This document shows positions 10,926 through 21,695 of a stretch of DNA of 64,000 nucleotides, one piece after another (positions within the stretch are counted from its first letter, which is position 1; each line of letters begins with the position of its first letter). The position numbers were made by a program, and so were the translations under genes. Where the stretch lies: contig JASDDO010000001.1 of NCBI GenBank assembly GCA_030015575.1, positions 133,443,988 to 133,507,987 of the forward strand, given 5' to 3'. This stretch comes from Agapanthus africanus. Its lineage: Eukaryota; Streptophyta; Magnoliopsida; Asparagales; Amaryllidaceae. A model generated the notes under the pieces. That model did not search any database. It saw only the letters and a program-made list of their open reading frames with translations, and was not told the DNA's origin.

Positions 10926-11304
10926 AGATACAATTATTTTTTTCTGATTTTTCTTTTTATCTTTTTGGAAGCCCAAAAGATTGTACGTGCAATACACAGG
11001 GAAATCAAAAGTCATAAAAATCAAACATGTGAAAAATAGAGTAAACAGAGAGTTGATCAGCTGGCACGAATCTCGAGGCAAGAAGCCCTAGATCGACTGG
11101 CCCAGACCTCATTAGAACCGGCGGGGACGGGTGAGATGCAGCCAATTGTCCCCATGCTTTGCACACACACCCTTTCAGCTACCCCTAACTCCACTGCACT
11201 GTTTGATTTCCTTGCAATCAAACAGAGACCCTTCATTTCACAATTAAACCACATTTTAATGCTTTTTAATCCAAATTTTTAATTCCAAAACCCTAATTCT
11301 TCAC

Positions 11305-11312
11305 TATAAATA
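11305..11312 (+). promoter_or_regulatory. TATA box of GypF LTR
   Basis: CTATAAATACC about 560 bp into the LTR has the form and context (followed by C-rich sequence) of a plant core promoter. Transcription would start around 11335-11345. This is inferred from sequence form only. Confidence 0.5.
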
Positions 11313-13886
11313 CCATCTCCTACCTTGGCTTAGCACTATTATGAAAATTATAGCAAAATTCTCTCAAAAATTTCCTAAGTACAAGTGGAGTAAAGAGGAG
11401 TTAGCGAGCAAGCAACTTTCGGCGAAGATCGAAGCTAATTTCGGCGCTCCCGCGACGCTAAGAAGCTCATGCCCTCTTCTTCAACCTTTCTTTAAACTTT
11501 CTAAATGGTAACTCCCTTCCAAACACCCTTTCTCTTCAATGAAATTCCATTTCGAAACTTATATCGGTAAGTGGGGTTAATATCGATATTATTGTTCTAA
11601 AACACTAGAAACTCCTTCTCCTTATTCTTTGATAAACCAAGATTTTTACTACATCACTTGTAGCCTTAAAACCTATTGTTTAGAATCAAATTTCATTAAA
11701 ATTCTCATGTGAAATAACAATAGTAGCACTTTTTCATTAAAATACCATGAACTTATTTAACACGTCTTTTAGTATTTGTTAAAACAATACCTTAGGAAAA
11801 CTTCACGGGGTAACGCCTACCCCACACGCACACTTGGTTTCATAGCACGATACTCATTGAATATATTTTCATTGCGAAGTATAATATTACAATAAAATAT
11901 CACATAACTTTAAAAACAGGATTTCTTATAAAGCAGTATTTCCTATCCTTTGCGAATACGCATCTAGAACCCTCTTAGGAGACCCGCTGATGGATGATGT
12001 GGATTACCGCACATCCTTAGGCTAGTAGAACGAGATGCAGACCTCCTCTCGGAGTATTCGATCTCGAAATAATTTAAATACGGTTTTTAAGAAATACGAA
12101 TTTTTCTAAATAAAATAAAATTATTTTTGAAATTAAAATTATATAAAACTATAAATCAATATTTTCAAAATATGATAAACTTATGTTTTTCAAAAATGAA
12201 AAGTTTAACAAATGACAATAAAATACCATCAAGATACCAAAAAGGCATGTTTTACAATAAAATACCATGAACTTTCCAAGCTAAGTACTTATCACTAAAA
12301 TACCCCAAACACTTAAAATCCATGCTCGTGAAAACCCTAAATAATACTAATCACCTTCTTGTAAATTATATTAAAATATTTTTCATAAAACCCCTTTGAG
12401 TTATATAAAACAATATTTAAGGACTTTAGTAAATATAGGTTTAAGCGGGATCAATTCTCTTGAGCCCCAGGGAGCCGGAGAAAGTGAGTGCTTGCCTATT
12501 TAAGGTAGAAAACTTAACAGAATTATCAATGGTAATTTTCTTGGAAAAATACACTAATCCTGCCATCCATGTGCAGTAGTTATCGATGACTCCCGAACCT
12601 AATTCAAGAGCTAAATTAGTTTACAAGTGTCTGACTCAGTCTGTGGCCAATTTAAACCTGAATCCAAGATCAAACACGAATACCTAAACATGAACATGAT
12701 TACTTGAATCAAATATCAAACTCAAACATGTATACTTGACTTGACTTAACCAAACCCTGGTTATAATTGGACATGAACTTAACATGAATACCAGAATACA
12801 ATGGTTGCTATTGAAACTGACTTGACTCGAATCATGAATACCACAATACATGAATACATGAATACTTGACACGAATATATGATATTGACATGAACTCAAT
12901 CTTACAACTTGATGTATTCATGGATTCGAGCAAGACTGGTAATCTTAACTATAGCGCATAATACACAGGGTGTTGGGGGTAGTTCTTATGTGAATCCAAT
13001 GAAATCTCAGGAGTCCCCCTAGATCATGAATCCATTTCTACTAACGCAAGCAAGTTATCATGATGGCCCATGTTTCCTTACTCCTGGATTATAGCCTATT
13101 GAGTTTGGAATACTTCAACACTAGGTTGAAGTTCCGTTACTAACACTTGATTCGGGCACGTGGTTCCTTACCCCTGGATTACAGCTTGTTGGGTTCGAGA
13201 ACACTCTTGAGATTGGTTGACATTCACTCTTGAACTTATGTTAAATTAGTTTACCCATGTAAGGACCATTTAGGATACTTACATTCACTTCATGTTCACT
13301 ATACCTACACGACACGGCCATGCTATACTATGCTCTTGTTATGATATAGATTTGCACGTTAAATAGAATTGCCATGTTTATAGCAAATGACATGTTTAAA
13401 CAACATAACTCCTAGTCCATTGTTTCATGATATAGATTTTCTTTATCATTATACTGTTATACTTCACACCTATTCCTTGGGGACTTACCGAGCGAAAGTT
13501 TACTGATGGCCATTCTATCCATCTTTGTTTCTTGGAATGTTCGTTTGATACTGTGGAAACTGAGGAGGTGGACATCACCGAGGAGGAGAAAAACCAGATC
13601 ACGACTCAGGATTAGACTATTCATTTTTCTCAGTTTATGTATACCACCTGTTTAGGCATTTCTCTTCTTGTATTGTGTTTCTTTTCAGTTGAACTCATGT
13701 ATTGTAAATGTTTTAAGTTGAATGTAAATAAAATTGTTGAAGTTTAATTCTCATGTTTATTTTTTTCATTTTATAATGCTTATTTTACGCTTAGCGTATT
13801 TATTCTGGGAAATAAGCTTCTCGAAATAAATACGTCGCGGGATTGCCACGTCACTGTTTCCGTCTATTGGAAACCGGGGCATTACA

Positions 13887-13987
13887 AATTATGATAACCC
13901 AATTCAATAATTGGTGTTAATATAACAAAACATATTATATTATTTTTAAATTCCAAAATAATATTTCTCATTTTCTGAAATGTTACA
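13887..13987 (-). mobile_element. GypD3: edge of a GypD-type LTR
   Basis: The last 101 bp (plus-strand view) of a GypD-type LTR end TTTCTGAAATGTTACA, very like GypD1's end. The rest is left of GypF and outside the window, implying GypF inserted into GypD3. On the right it abuts the CopI LTR, where TCCTA (13988-13992) may be its target duplication. Confidence 0.7.
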
Positions 13988-15237
13988 TCCTAATCGTGGG
14001 AGTATTGAGACTGGGCATCGATATTCTAGAGTAGACTAGTGTATACGTTTTTTCGATGGCTGGTCTCACAACTATTGGTGTTAGCCAGCACCAAAGATTG
14101 TATACATGTGCTTATTAGGTTTTGAGTTACACTGGACGGATTCTCCGGGAACATGGTAGATGGTATTATACCTATCGTCAGATAGCAGTTCTCTGGTGAT
14201 ATGAGTACATGGCAGTCTGTCGATATGAGATCGTCATTTTTCTCCTGTGAGTTCCCACTGTGCTTTGATTACTACCCTACCACGGCTCTACTGAGTCGTG
14301 CAAACATGTTTTAGTTGGGTATATTCCTGAACCACATGAAAATAGTTGGCAGATCAATGGGGATTCTTCTCTCCCGGTATTGAGGGTAGATGTCACGTTG
14401 TGTTCGGTCGGCTATCACCATAAGTTTCTGGCCAAAGCGGATGAGATTTACTGATTGTAGATCGGTAATTTCTCAGTGGGTGATGAGATTAACACTGATA
14501 AGACTTATCTGGTTATTAGGGGTATGTCATTTTCCACCCCCTAAACCCGGTATGTGATACTCTTAGACAAACAGACCGGATTGTACGGAGACTGTAACTT
14601 ATAGGCTCAGTAGGGGTTTGGATGAGCTTACATGTCGACCTTCCTTTTACTCAATACTTGGGTAGCCATTACGTACAGCTAATGCTACTGACGTGCTTGT
14701 GGTTAAACCCACTGCCAAAGTATTGTCGAGTCTTTAAAGTCCCATATAGAGGGTTTTCCGTCTTTGGCAAAACGATGCAGTTTCGGTACAGAGGTATGCG
14801 CTCGGGTTCGATTAAAACTAGTGTATTTGATACACTGACAGTAATCGGACATTAGATAATACTAGCTGGTCTTTTTGGAAAGAAGGATATTAAATCAAGT
14901 TTGGATTTGATATATTAATACATATATTAGTATATTTATTTACTAGTATTATATCACTTTATATTTATCTCACTTATGTGTTAAGAATAAAGAAAAGATT
15001 ATGTTAAGTATTTTAATACTTTATTTTCTTTATTTCTTTTTTCTTTTGGGTTCACTTTAGCTTATGTTGTTCCAATGGAATAGATATCATTAGCCACTTT
15101 TTTAGTGGTGACAAGTCGAGGGAAAGGAAAATGGTGGACACTTAGATGGTTGATGAGATCCTAAGACTAGGATTTTGTAGCGAATGGATTATATTATTGG
15201 TAGACGTTCGTGTTTGTGCTGCAAACTAGCGGCCATT
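13988..15237 (+). repeat. CopI: old plus-strand copia LTR fragment
   Basis: From 13988 to about 14880 the sequence follows the copia LTRs block by block: GTGGGAGTATTGAGAC, a GGTATTATACC site, TACCCTACCACGGCTC and a GAGTCTTTAAAGTCCC block, but with more substitutions than the other copies. After about 14880 it becomes AT-rich and the match is only suggestive. Its first approximately 300 bp are missing because GypD3 interrupts it. The right border at 15237 is approximate. Confidence 0.7.
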
Positions 15238-15673
15238 TGGAATACAAAACGAAAATTTTCTAAACTTGAGCACGAACTTTACAACCTAGAATCGATTCCA
15301 AACACAAAACTAGAAATAAACTAGAAGTAGTTAACTACTAGGTTTATGATTACAACCTTTGTAGTCGTGTTCTTCGTCTTCTTTCCACTTTCTTAGCTCC
15401 TTAGGTCATCGGGAACTAAGGCTCTAACTTCACAACAAAAATCTAAGTGAAACAACTAGTGATCAAAACTTGCTAAGAATTAATCACTAGGATATAGTAG
15501 TGACTAATCTTTAATTGATATCTCATAATCCTTTTCAATTCCACTTAGAAAAATCAAGAGAGGAGAAAAGGAAAACGTGGGTGAATGTTTAACAAGCATG
15601 GCAACTCAAGAATCAATCATTATCTTACTCTTTTTTCTTTTTGCTCTTTCTTTTTAATCTATGAACGAGTGGG

Positions 15674-15699
15674 TTGTGACTCACCATGATGAGTCACAA
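15674..15699. repeat. Inverted repeat with two TGACTCA motifs
   Basis: TTGTGACTCA (15674-15683) and TGAGTCACAA (15690-15699) form a perfect 10-bp inverted repeat around six bases. Each arm contains TGACTCA, a bZIP (GCN4-type) binding motif. Confidence 0.8.
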
Positions 15700-15829
15700 G
15701 TCCACACCATTCATAAATGTTCAAGAATAGAGGAGAAGAAAAGGAGATGCTACCTCATTGTGTGTGTGTGTGTGTACAAATAAACTCATACAAGTATGTG
15801 CTATAAATATATGCATCCCAATTTGTATC

Positions 15830-15982
15830 AAAATACGAATATCGTATTCATATAAAATACGAATACCCATATTTCTACTAATGATACAAATACCCGTATT
15901 AATATGATGAAACAAATACACGTATTTATATAAATACCCGTATTCGTATAAATACCGTATTTTTTCAAAATACGAGTACCGA
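15830..15982. repeat. AATACGGGTATT-type array
   Basis: About ten imperfect copies of a short palindromic AATACSNGTATT-like motif are separated by AT-rich spacers. The array lies in the putative CopJ LTR. Confidence 0.7.
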
Positions 15983-16056
15983 AAAGAGAAATACTAAAAG
16001 AGATATATAATACTAGCTCATATTTAATCCAAAATGTGATAACCTAGGTATCTTTC

Positions 16057-17550
16057 TGTAAGTCCATGTCACGCACCCCACGAACTTGCGGGGAGACGGA
16101 ATATATGAAAAACGATTATCAAAGCTTCGTAACACGGACTTGAGCGCATGAATCATATCTAAACCGTTACTAGCAAACTACGAAAGATTTAACTACTCGG
16201 ATTCGAACTTATACCTCACGTTACTTGTCCTTCGGGTCTTCATCGCGGTCCTCCACTCCTCGTAGGCTCCTTGGAATATCGACATCTCAACGGCCTCCTC
16301 GAATCAAAATGATCCATCCGAGAGCTCCTACGCCAAGCTTTATCTCTAACTTGAGATAACTAGGTTGCTCAAAGTGCTAATCTAAGCTACCTAGGGGATA
16401 TAGAGTGAGGTTATGGATGTAATAGTCAAGCTAACCCTTGATCTCAACACATGAGAGGTTAGGGTTAGGGTTTCAAGAATGAGAGAGCTTGAGGAGAGAG
16501 AAGGTGGTGATTAGAATGAATTGAAATTGTTTCTCACTTCTAATATATTATGAAGCATAAAGAATTATCAAATGAATAATTCAAATGCATTATCATCATG
16601 CTTCATTGAATATGTGCAATGAATCATCAAGTGAGTCATTAAGCAATAAATGCTTCATTAACTCACTTGAATGATTCATCTCATGAGTCACAAAATCAAT
16701 TAATGCTAATGCCACCTTACCCTCCAAGTCACCATGCTTCTAGAAGCTTCCCGGAAAATTACGAGAACGCCCCTCCAATCCGTGAAAACACGGAAAAACT
16801 TTAGACTGTATAAATCCAATAACCTTATACTAGAAACTAGCTTAAACCAAAGCCGACTAGTAAAAACTTTCCGAACGTCGTACGTGCGTAAACACACGTA
16901 TGCGTCCGAACCCTTGTCGTAAAATCATACGACCTCTATATCGTTTCGCCTGGAGCAGGGAAACTCTCTGTGTGGGACTCTAAAGACTCGACACTACGCT
17001 GGCAGTGGGTTTAACCACAGACCGCAAGCGGCACTAGCTATACTTAACGGTCCCCAGGTAGATGTCGATAAGAAGGCCGATGAGGAAAACCATCCGAACT
17101 CCTACTGAGCCAGATGTGACAATCTCCGTACAGTCCAGTCTGTTCGTCTAAGACTATCGTATATCGAGCCTAGGGGGCGGCAAGAGTCAGTCCCCTAATA
17201 GTGGTATAAGTCATGTCGGAGCGTAACCCATTACACCCTAAGAAACTACTGGAACCTACCAGTAAATCTCGCTTGCCCTGGCCAGGGACTTTGCGTAATG
17301 GCTCTCTGACACAGCGCGATATCAACTCCAAATCCCGGGAGAGACGAATCCTGTTTAACCGCCACTGCCTCCAAGTGCTCGGGACTGCACCCAACTGCTA
17401 CCTGTTTGCACGACTCCTTTGAGCCGTGGTAGGGTAGCAATCTAAGAACAACGGGACACACTCGAGACGAAATAGCAGTGTCAAGTCTGCGGACTATGCT
17501 GTACTCATGTCACCTAGGAACTGTTAACTGACGACGGGTATAATACCAAC
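16057..17550 (-). repeat. CopH: minus-strand copia LTR, cut by CopA
   Basis: In sense it ends ...CATGGACTTACA at 16057; the sense-start part is to the right of CopA, outside the window. It is closest to the CopE LTR, including the TGCTTCATT/TGACTCA repeat region (16600-16700). No PBS follows the LTR end (GAAAG comes next instead), so it is a 3' LTR or a solo LTR. It stops at 17550 right after GGGTATAATACCAAC, where CopA begins; CCAAC (17546-17550) is CopA's target site. Confidence 0.85.
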
Positions 17551-19594
17551 TGTTAGTGTATATGCCTTAGAGGCCATTACTGTATCATACTGGTATGTAT
17601 ATTACTTGATGGAAGCTTGGGATATTCACAGTTGTATAGACAATCTTGCTCGAAATGGTAGTATGCTACTTAGTTTGTCTCTGCTTTAATGTGTACATGT
17701 GTTTCTTTATTGTATCACCTATACGCATTAGTGGAGCCCTTAGGATCTTTGCTTGATTACCAGCGTTGTGATGGCAGTCACACTCATGGGGGCTGGGTAA
17801 TCTATAAGCACATCCTTATATATACACGTCCCTGGTCGTGGGATTATCGAGACAGGGCATCGATACTCCGGAGTAGACTAGAGTATGCGCTTCTCATCCC
17901 AGCACGGGAGACGGTCTGTCCCACAGCCGTCAGTACGTCGTACTTGAGATAGTATGCGGGTGCTCGTTAGGTTACGAGTACATTGGACAGGACTCGTCGG
18001 GAACTGTTGGTTAGTATTATACCTATCGTCAGTTATCAGTTCCCAGGTGACATGAGTACAGCTTAGTCCGCTGACTTGACACTGTCACTTCGCCTCGAGT
18101 GTGTTCCCACTGTACTTTGATTACTACCCTACCACGGCTCAAAGGAGTCATGCAAACAGGTAGTAGTTGGGTGCAGTCCCGAAGCACTTGGAGGCAGTGA
18201 CGGTTAGACAGGATTCGTCTCTCCCGGTATTGGGGGTTGACATCGCATTGTGTCTAGGAGAGCCATTACATAAGTAGTCCCTGGTCAGGGCAAGCGAAGT
18301 ATACTGGTAGGTTTCCAGTGTTATCTCAGGGTGTTCTGGGCTATACTCCGACACGACTTGTACCGCTATTAGGGGACTGACGTTTACCACCCTCTAGGCT
18401 CGCCATGCGATGTTATCAGACGAACAGACCGGACTGTACGGAGACTGTCACATTCAGGCTCAGTAGGAATTCAGATGGGTTTACCTCGTCAGTCTTCTTA
18501 TCGGGATCTACCTGGGGACCGTTAAGTACAGCTAGTGCCGCTTGCGGTTTATGGTTAAACCCACTGCCAGCTTAGTGTCGAGTCTTTAGAGTCCCACACA
18601 GAGGGTCATTCGCCTTTAGGCAAAATGAGTAGAGGTCGCATGGTTTTGCGACAGGGTTCGTTCACATCCGCGCACTTGTGCACGTTTTGTGTCCGGACAG
18701 CTTATACTAGCGGGCTTTTGGTTTAAGCCGGATCCTAGTATATGATTTGGGATTGGTTTTATCTCATTGTATGCGTGTTCCTCGGAACACGGATGCGGGT
18801 GTGTATGCACAGTTGACTGAGACAGAGGCAGAGGATTTTGATTAGGGTTGATGACCATTGTCATTTTCTCAACCCTAATGTTTATGTGTGAATTATGATT
18901 TATTGATATTAGTTAATTATAATTGTGCATGGTTAGGGTTGTTGACCATTTGACTATACTTGACTTGTTGACCTAGGTTGACAAGTTGACCATCATCATT
19001 CCATATGAAAGATGCTCTTTGATCCTTGCAAAAGTATTTAATGTGAAATGATAATGGTCATTTTTTGATTAAACATGACAATTATCTTAGCTAATTATCT
19101 ATTTTTCATAAATCACATATATGTGAAAAGGGTTGCATTATTCTACTCACTTGTTCATTTCCATTCTCTCTCCTCCTCTTCCTCTCTCTCTAGCTCTCCT
19201 CTCTCATGAGTTGAGAACCATTTGAGCTTGAGATAATCCCTTCAAAAATACTCTCTACTCTTTCTAAGGTCCTAGGTCTAGCACACCAAGCACCTTAGTT
19301 ACTTCTAATTTGAGGTTGGAGCCAAAGGTTGAAGCCCTCGGGTGGATCTTTCTTCGGCAAGAGAAGCGACAAGGAGAACCCATTCTTTCAATCCAAGGAG
19401 CAAGAAGAGAAGGACTTGAAGACCTAGGTATAACCCCCTTTCCGAGTAGCTAACTCTCTTTAGCTTTGTAGTTAGTTTTGTTTAGCAAAGATCCCTCCTT
19501 TAGCTAGTCCACGTTGCCTAGTGTTGTAAAAATCCGATTTTTCATAACGTTTCCGCCTCCCCGCAAGCACCGGGGTGGGCAACGTGGACTTATA
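17551..19594 (+). repeat. CopA 5' LTR
   Basis: Starts TGTTAGTGTATATGCC and ends just before the PBS spacer; 2044 bp. The last two bases are TA rather than CA, a likely mutation. It differs from the truncated 3' LTR by a few percent by eye, more than CopC's pair, as expected for the older host element. It contains a W-box array (18942-18995) and a CT-rich stretch near 19160-19205, typical of plant LTR promoters. Confidence 0.92.
18942..18995 (+). promoter_or_regulatory. Array of six W-box cores in three 18-bp units
   Basis: TTGAC occurs at 18942, 18950, 18960, 18968, 18978 and 18986. Spacing alternates 8, 10, 8, 10, 8, so the array is three 18-bp units with two TTGAC cores each; five of the six are TTGACC or TTGACT, the W-box bound by WRKY factors. 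Location in the LTR suggests stress- or defence-responsive transcription, by analogy with other copia elements. Confidence 0.75.
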
Positions 19595-19595
19595 G

Positions 19596-19612
19596 TGGTA
19601 TCAGAGCCTAAC
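19596..19612 (+). other. CopA primer binding site (initiator tRNA-Met)
   Basis: TGGTATCAGAGCCTAAC lies one base after the LTR; the first 13 bases match the complement of initiator tRNA-Met. Confidence 0.93.
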
Positions 19613-19803
19613 TAAACATAAACTAGCTAGTTAGTAAAGTATATAGAACTTCGATCGAAAAAAATCGCAAAACACTTTTTCAAAACCCTAACTTTCTGCC
19701 GATTTTTAAACCTGCTTTAAAAGTAATAAATCATACCTTAAAAATCGGCTCAGGGTTTTTACAGAACACACAAGGAAGACGATCCACTGAATCGGCCGAC
19801 TCA

Positions 19804-19847
19804 CCGCGGATCCGCGGCAGAAGCAAGCTTCTGCCGCGGATCCGCGG
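19804..19847. repeat. Perfect 21-bp inverted repeat, GC-rich, in CopA leader
   Basis: Arms 19804-19824 and 19827-19847 are perfectly complementary with only AA between. Each arm contains CCGCGGATCCGCGG, itself a 14-bp palindrome. It begins about 190 bases after the PBS. Confidence 0.95.
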
Positions 19848-20962
19848 CCGAGTTGACTCGACCGTGGGTCATTTTCCTTGCAGTGTTCTTCTGTTATTGT
19901 TTTGGGATTTTTGGTATATTTTATTTCTGCTCAGATTTTCCAGAAAAGAAATTTGTATTTGGGGTGGTTATAAATCTGTATTTTGATCGAACTTCCCTAT
20001 ACTTTGGCTAATAGGTTATATCTGTGTTGTTATATATGTATTGAACGTCTGCTAATCGCTATACGTCGATTAGTGGGGGTTATACATATCTGTGATCTGT
20101 AATGTTGATGGTTTGTATATATGAACTCGTTGGATTGTCATGGATGAATAGCCGGGTGGATGTGAGATGAGAGTTTCTTTTTCTTTCATTCATGTAAAAT
20201 TTGTAATTTGATGTAATATTATTTGTATAGCCGCACAACCGGGTCGGGGTTGTAGCCGTCATTGTATAATTTCTTTTTACTGTTTTTGCTCCTAGGATAG
20301 ACCCAAGGTGGGGTGCACAAACTACTGGGTATTTCGAAGTGCCGAGTGGCCTACTCACGGGGTTGAGAGAGGTTGCTTCGCTTCGGGTACTTGGCGGGTA
20401 GTTTGCCGCACCCGTAGGGGTCTAGGGTGGGGTTTGGCTATTCATCGCGACCGTGTAATCCGCTGTTGGTTGCAGGCTCGAACGAATCGCGGATTCCTAG
20501 TATATCCAAAGTGTTCATCTGTGATCTGGATTGACTATCATTGCTATATATCTATATATGATATCTATTTAGGTGTTGCTTATGTTTTGCATCCGTGCTA
20601 GTCCAGCCCCCGCTCTGTCGTTAGTTAAATAACCTAACGGGTGATGACGGGGCCCCGTGGCGAATGCGGATGGCATAAGCGTACGCCATATTTTGGTTGT
20701 TTTCTGCAATGGTAGGATTAAATGATGGGACGCATTAAAATTAATGCAAGAAAATAAACCAAGTAAAAGTCGTTGGAACACTTTCAAAACCACTCGGTTC
20801 TTTTCAAAAACCAACTTTTAAAATGCGGAGCTTGAACCACTCCTTTTAAAAGCTATCTCGTTCCATCGATTATATCAAGTTCACTACGTTCACGGTTTCG
20901 CCAAAACCATTCATAGCCCTCCATCATTTCAGTTAAATATTCGGTAGTATTCAAGCTATGTA

Positions 20963-21161
20963 TTTTGACCTCACGCCAATGCATAGTGATTGGTAGCTGC
21001 CGGATATTTATCTGTTGCATAGATAGAATGCGTTGGTTTGAGACAGTCGTACTGCCATTTTGGCCTACATCAAGGGTAGGTATGGGTGGGTTCTAATTAA
21101 CCTGGATAATGATGGGTAGAACTTGACATGTGACTTATGACATTTTGACCTCACGCCAAGG
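20963..21161 (+). repeat. Triplicated leader motif (CopA)
   Basis: TTTTGACCTCACGCCAATG (20963), TTTTGGCCTACATCAAGGG (21058) and TTTTGACCTCACGCCAAGG (21143) are spaced 95 and 85 bases apart. The same triple, with similar spacing, is in CopB (25586, 25680, 25765), CopC (49357, 49450, 49534, as TTGTTTGGCATGCGTCAAGG) and CopE. Confidence 0.85.
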
Positions 21162-21666
21162 TCATAAGAGCATGGGGCAAAAAGCCACATCGGGAGTTTC
21201 AAAAGAACTGAAACTTGCTAGCGCTACATACCATTTGGAGTGTGATGATTCTGGTAGGATTCCTTCAGTTTTGTCACGCGATGATATTTGGATCCCGATC
21301 CTATTGTGAGTATATGCTACTCCTCGGGAAATTTCTCACTTAACGATCAATGCTATAAACCTAGTAGGTGTGTAGAAAGGTGTTAGCGGGGCTACGCCCA
21401 TAGGGAAAAGTGGTTACTTAATTAAGGAACTTCGCGAAAGCGTTGGAAAACCTCCCTCGAAGTACCGACACTGGCCTGGCTGAACGGGTAAGCAAGTATT
21501 GTACGGTGAGATTGATCCCGACTAATTCTTCCTTTATGGTTTGAGGAGGGATTCGAGAGACAGTAGGAGCCATCCTATTTAGACAAACTAAAAACCACTC
21601 TAAACTTGCAAGAGCATCATGCTAAAGTGTTTCTTTTCTCTCTCCTAATTTCAGCGACCAATCAAC

Positions 21667-21695
21667 ATGACCGGACTTAAGTTATTACTAGATAA
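21667..21695 (+). pseudogene. gag: CopA gag, first 9-10 codons
   Basis: ATG at 21667 starts MTGLKLLLD, then CopB interrupts after GATAA. The frame resumes at 42869 with GAT AAA AAC, giving ...LLLDKNILTG... across the joint. It matches the CopE gag start, which fixes the start codon. Confidence 0.9.

Larger units (their letters stand above)
9248..13886 (+). mobile_element. GypF: gag-only gypsy element, left part cut off by CopE
   Basis: Contains a short leader remnant, gag (9386-10557), a 3' stretch ending in a PPT (10737-10749) and one LTR (10750-13886). No protease, reverse transcriptase, RNase H or integrase sequence lies between gag and the LTR. The 5' LTR and PBS are not in the window; they should lie left of CopE, which inserted in the leader. 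The right edge abuts a GypD-type LTR fragment. The gag and the PPT context (GAGGACGGAATTTT then a purine tract, then TGTAAC) are chromovirus-like. It is best read as a non-autonomous gag-only element, or less likely an internal deletion of a single copy. Confidence 0.8.
10750..13886 (+). repeat. GypF 3' LTR
   Basis: Starts TGTAACAACTCTG after a PPT and ends GGGGCATTACA; 3137 bp. It holds a tRNA-like segment (10857-10925), a TATA box (11305) and an AT-rich middle (11,550-12,450) with repeated phrases such as AAAATACCATGAACTT. The opposite LTR is not in the window, so identity cannot be compared. Confidence 0.85.
15238..16056 (-). repeat. CopJ: probable minus-strand copia LTR part
   Basis: On the minus strand this reads like the promoter and R-U5 part of a copia LTR, including a CTACAAAGGTTGTA phrase near 15350 shared with the CopC LTR. 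Its outer part is presumably beyond CopH. It carries a (GT)n run near 15763, a 10-bp inverted repeat (15674-15699) and an AATACGGGTATT array (15830-15982). No PBS was found, so the left border is a guess. I cannot exclude that it is another repeat type. Confidence 0.45.
19613..21666 (+). other. CopA leader
   Basis: A 2.05-kb non-coding leader. It holds a perfect 44-bp inverted repeat (19804-19847), a conserved block 20587-20690 with stem CGTTAG/CTAACG, a block near 20285-20470 shared with CopC (CTAGGATAGACCCAAGG), and the triplicated motif at 20963-20980, 21058-21076 and 21143-21161. The same landmarks in the same order are found in CopB, CopC and CopE. No convincing protein is encoded. Confidence 0.75.

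Noticed and set aside
16451-16471. TTAGGGTTAGGGTTT, considered as a telomere-type repeat
   Set aside because: Only about two to three units, inside an LTR, with a similar short run in CopE's LTR; not a telomeric array.
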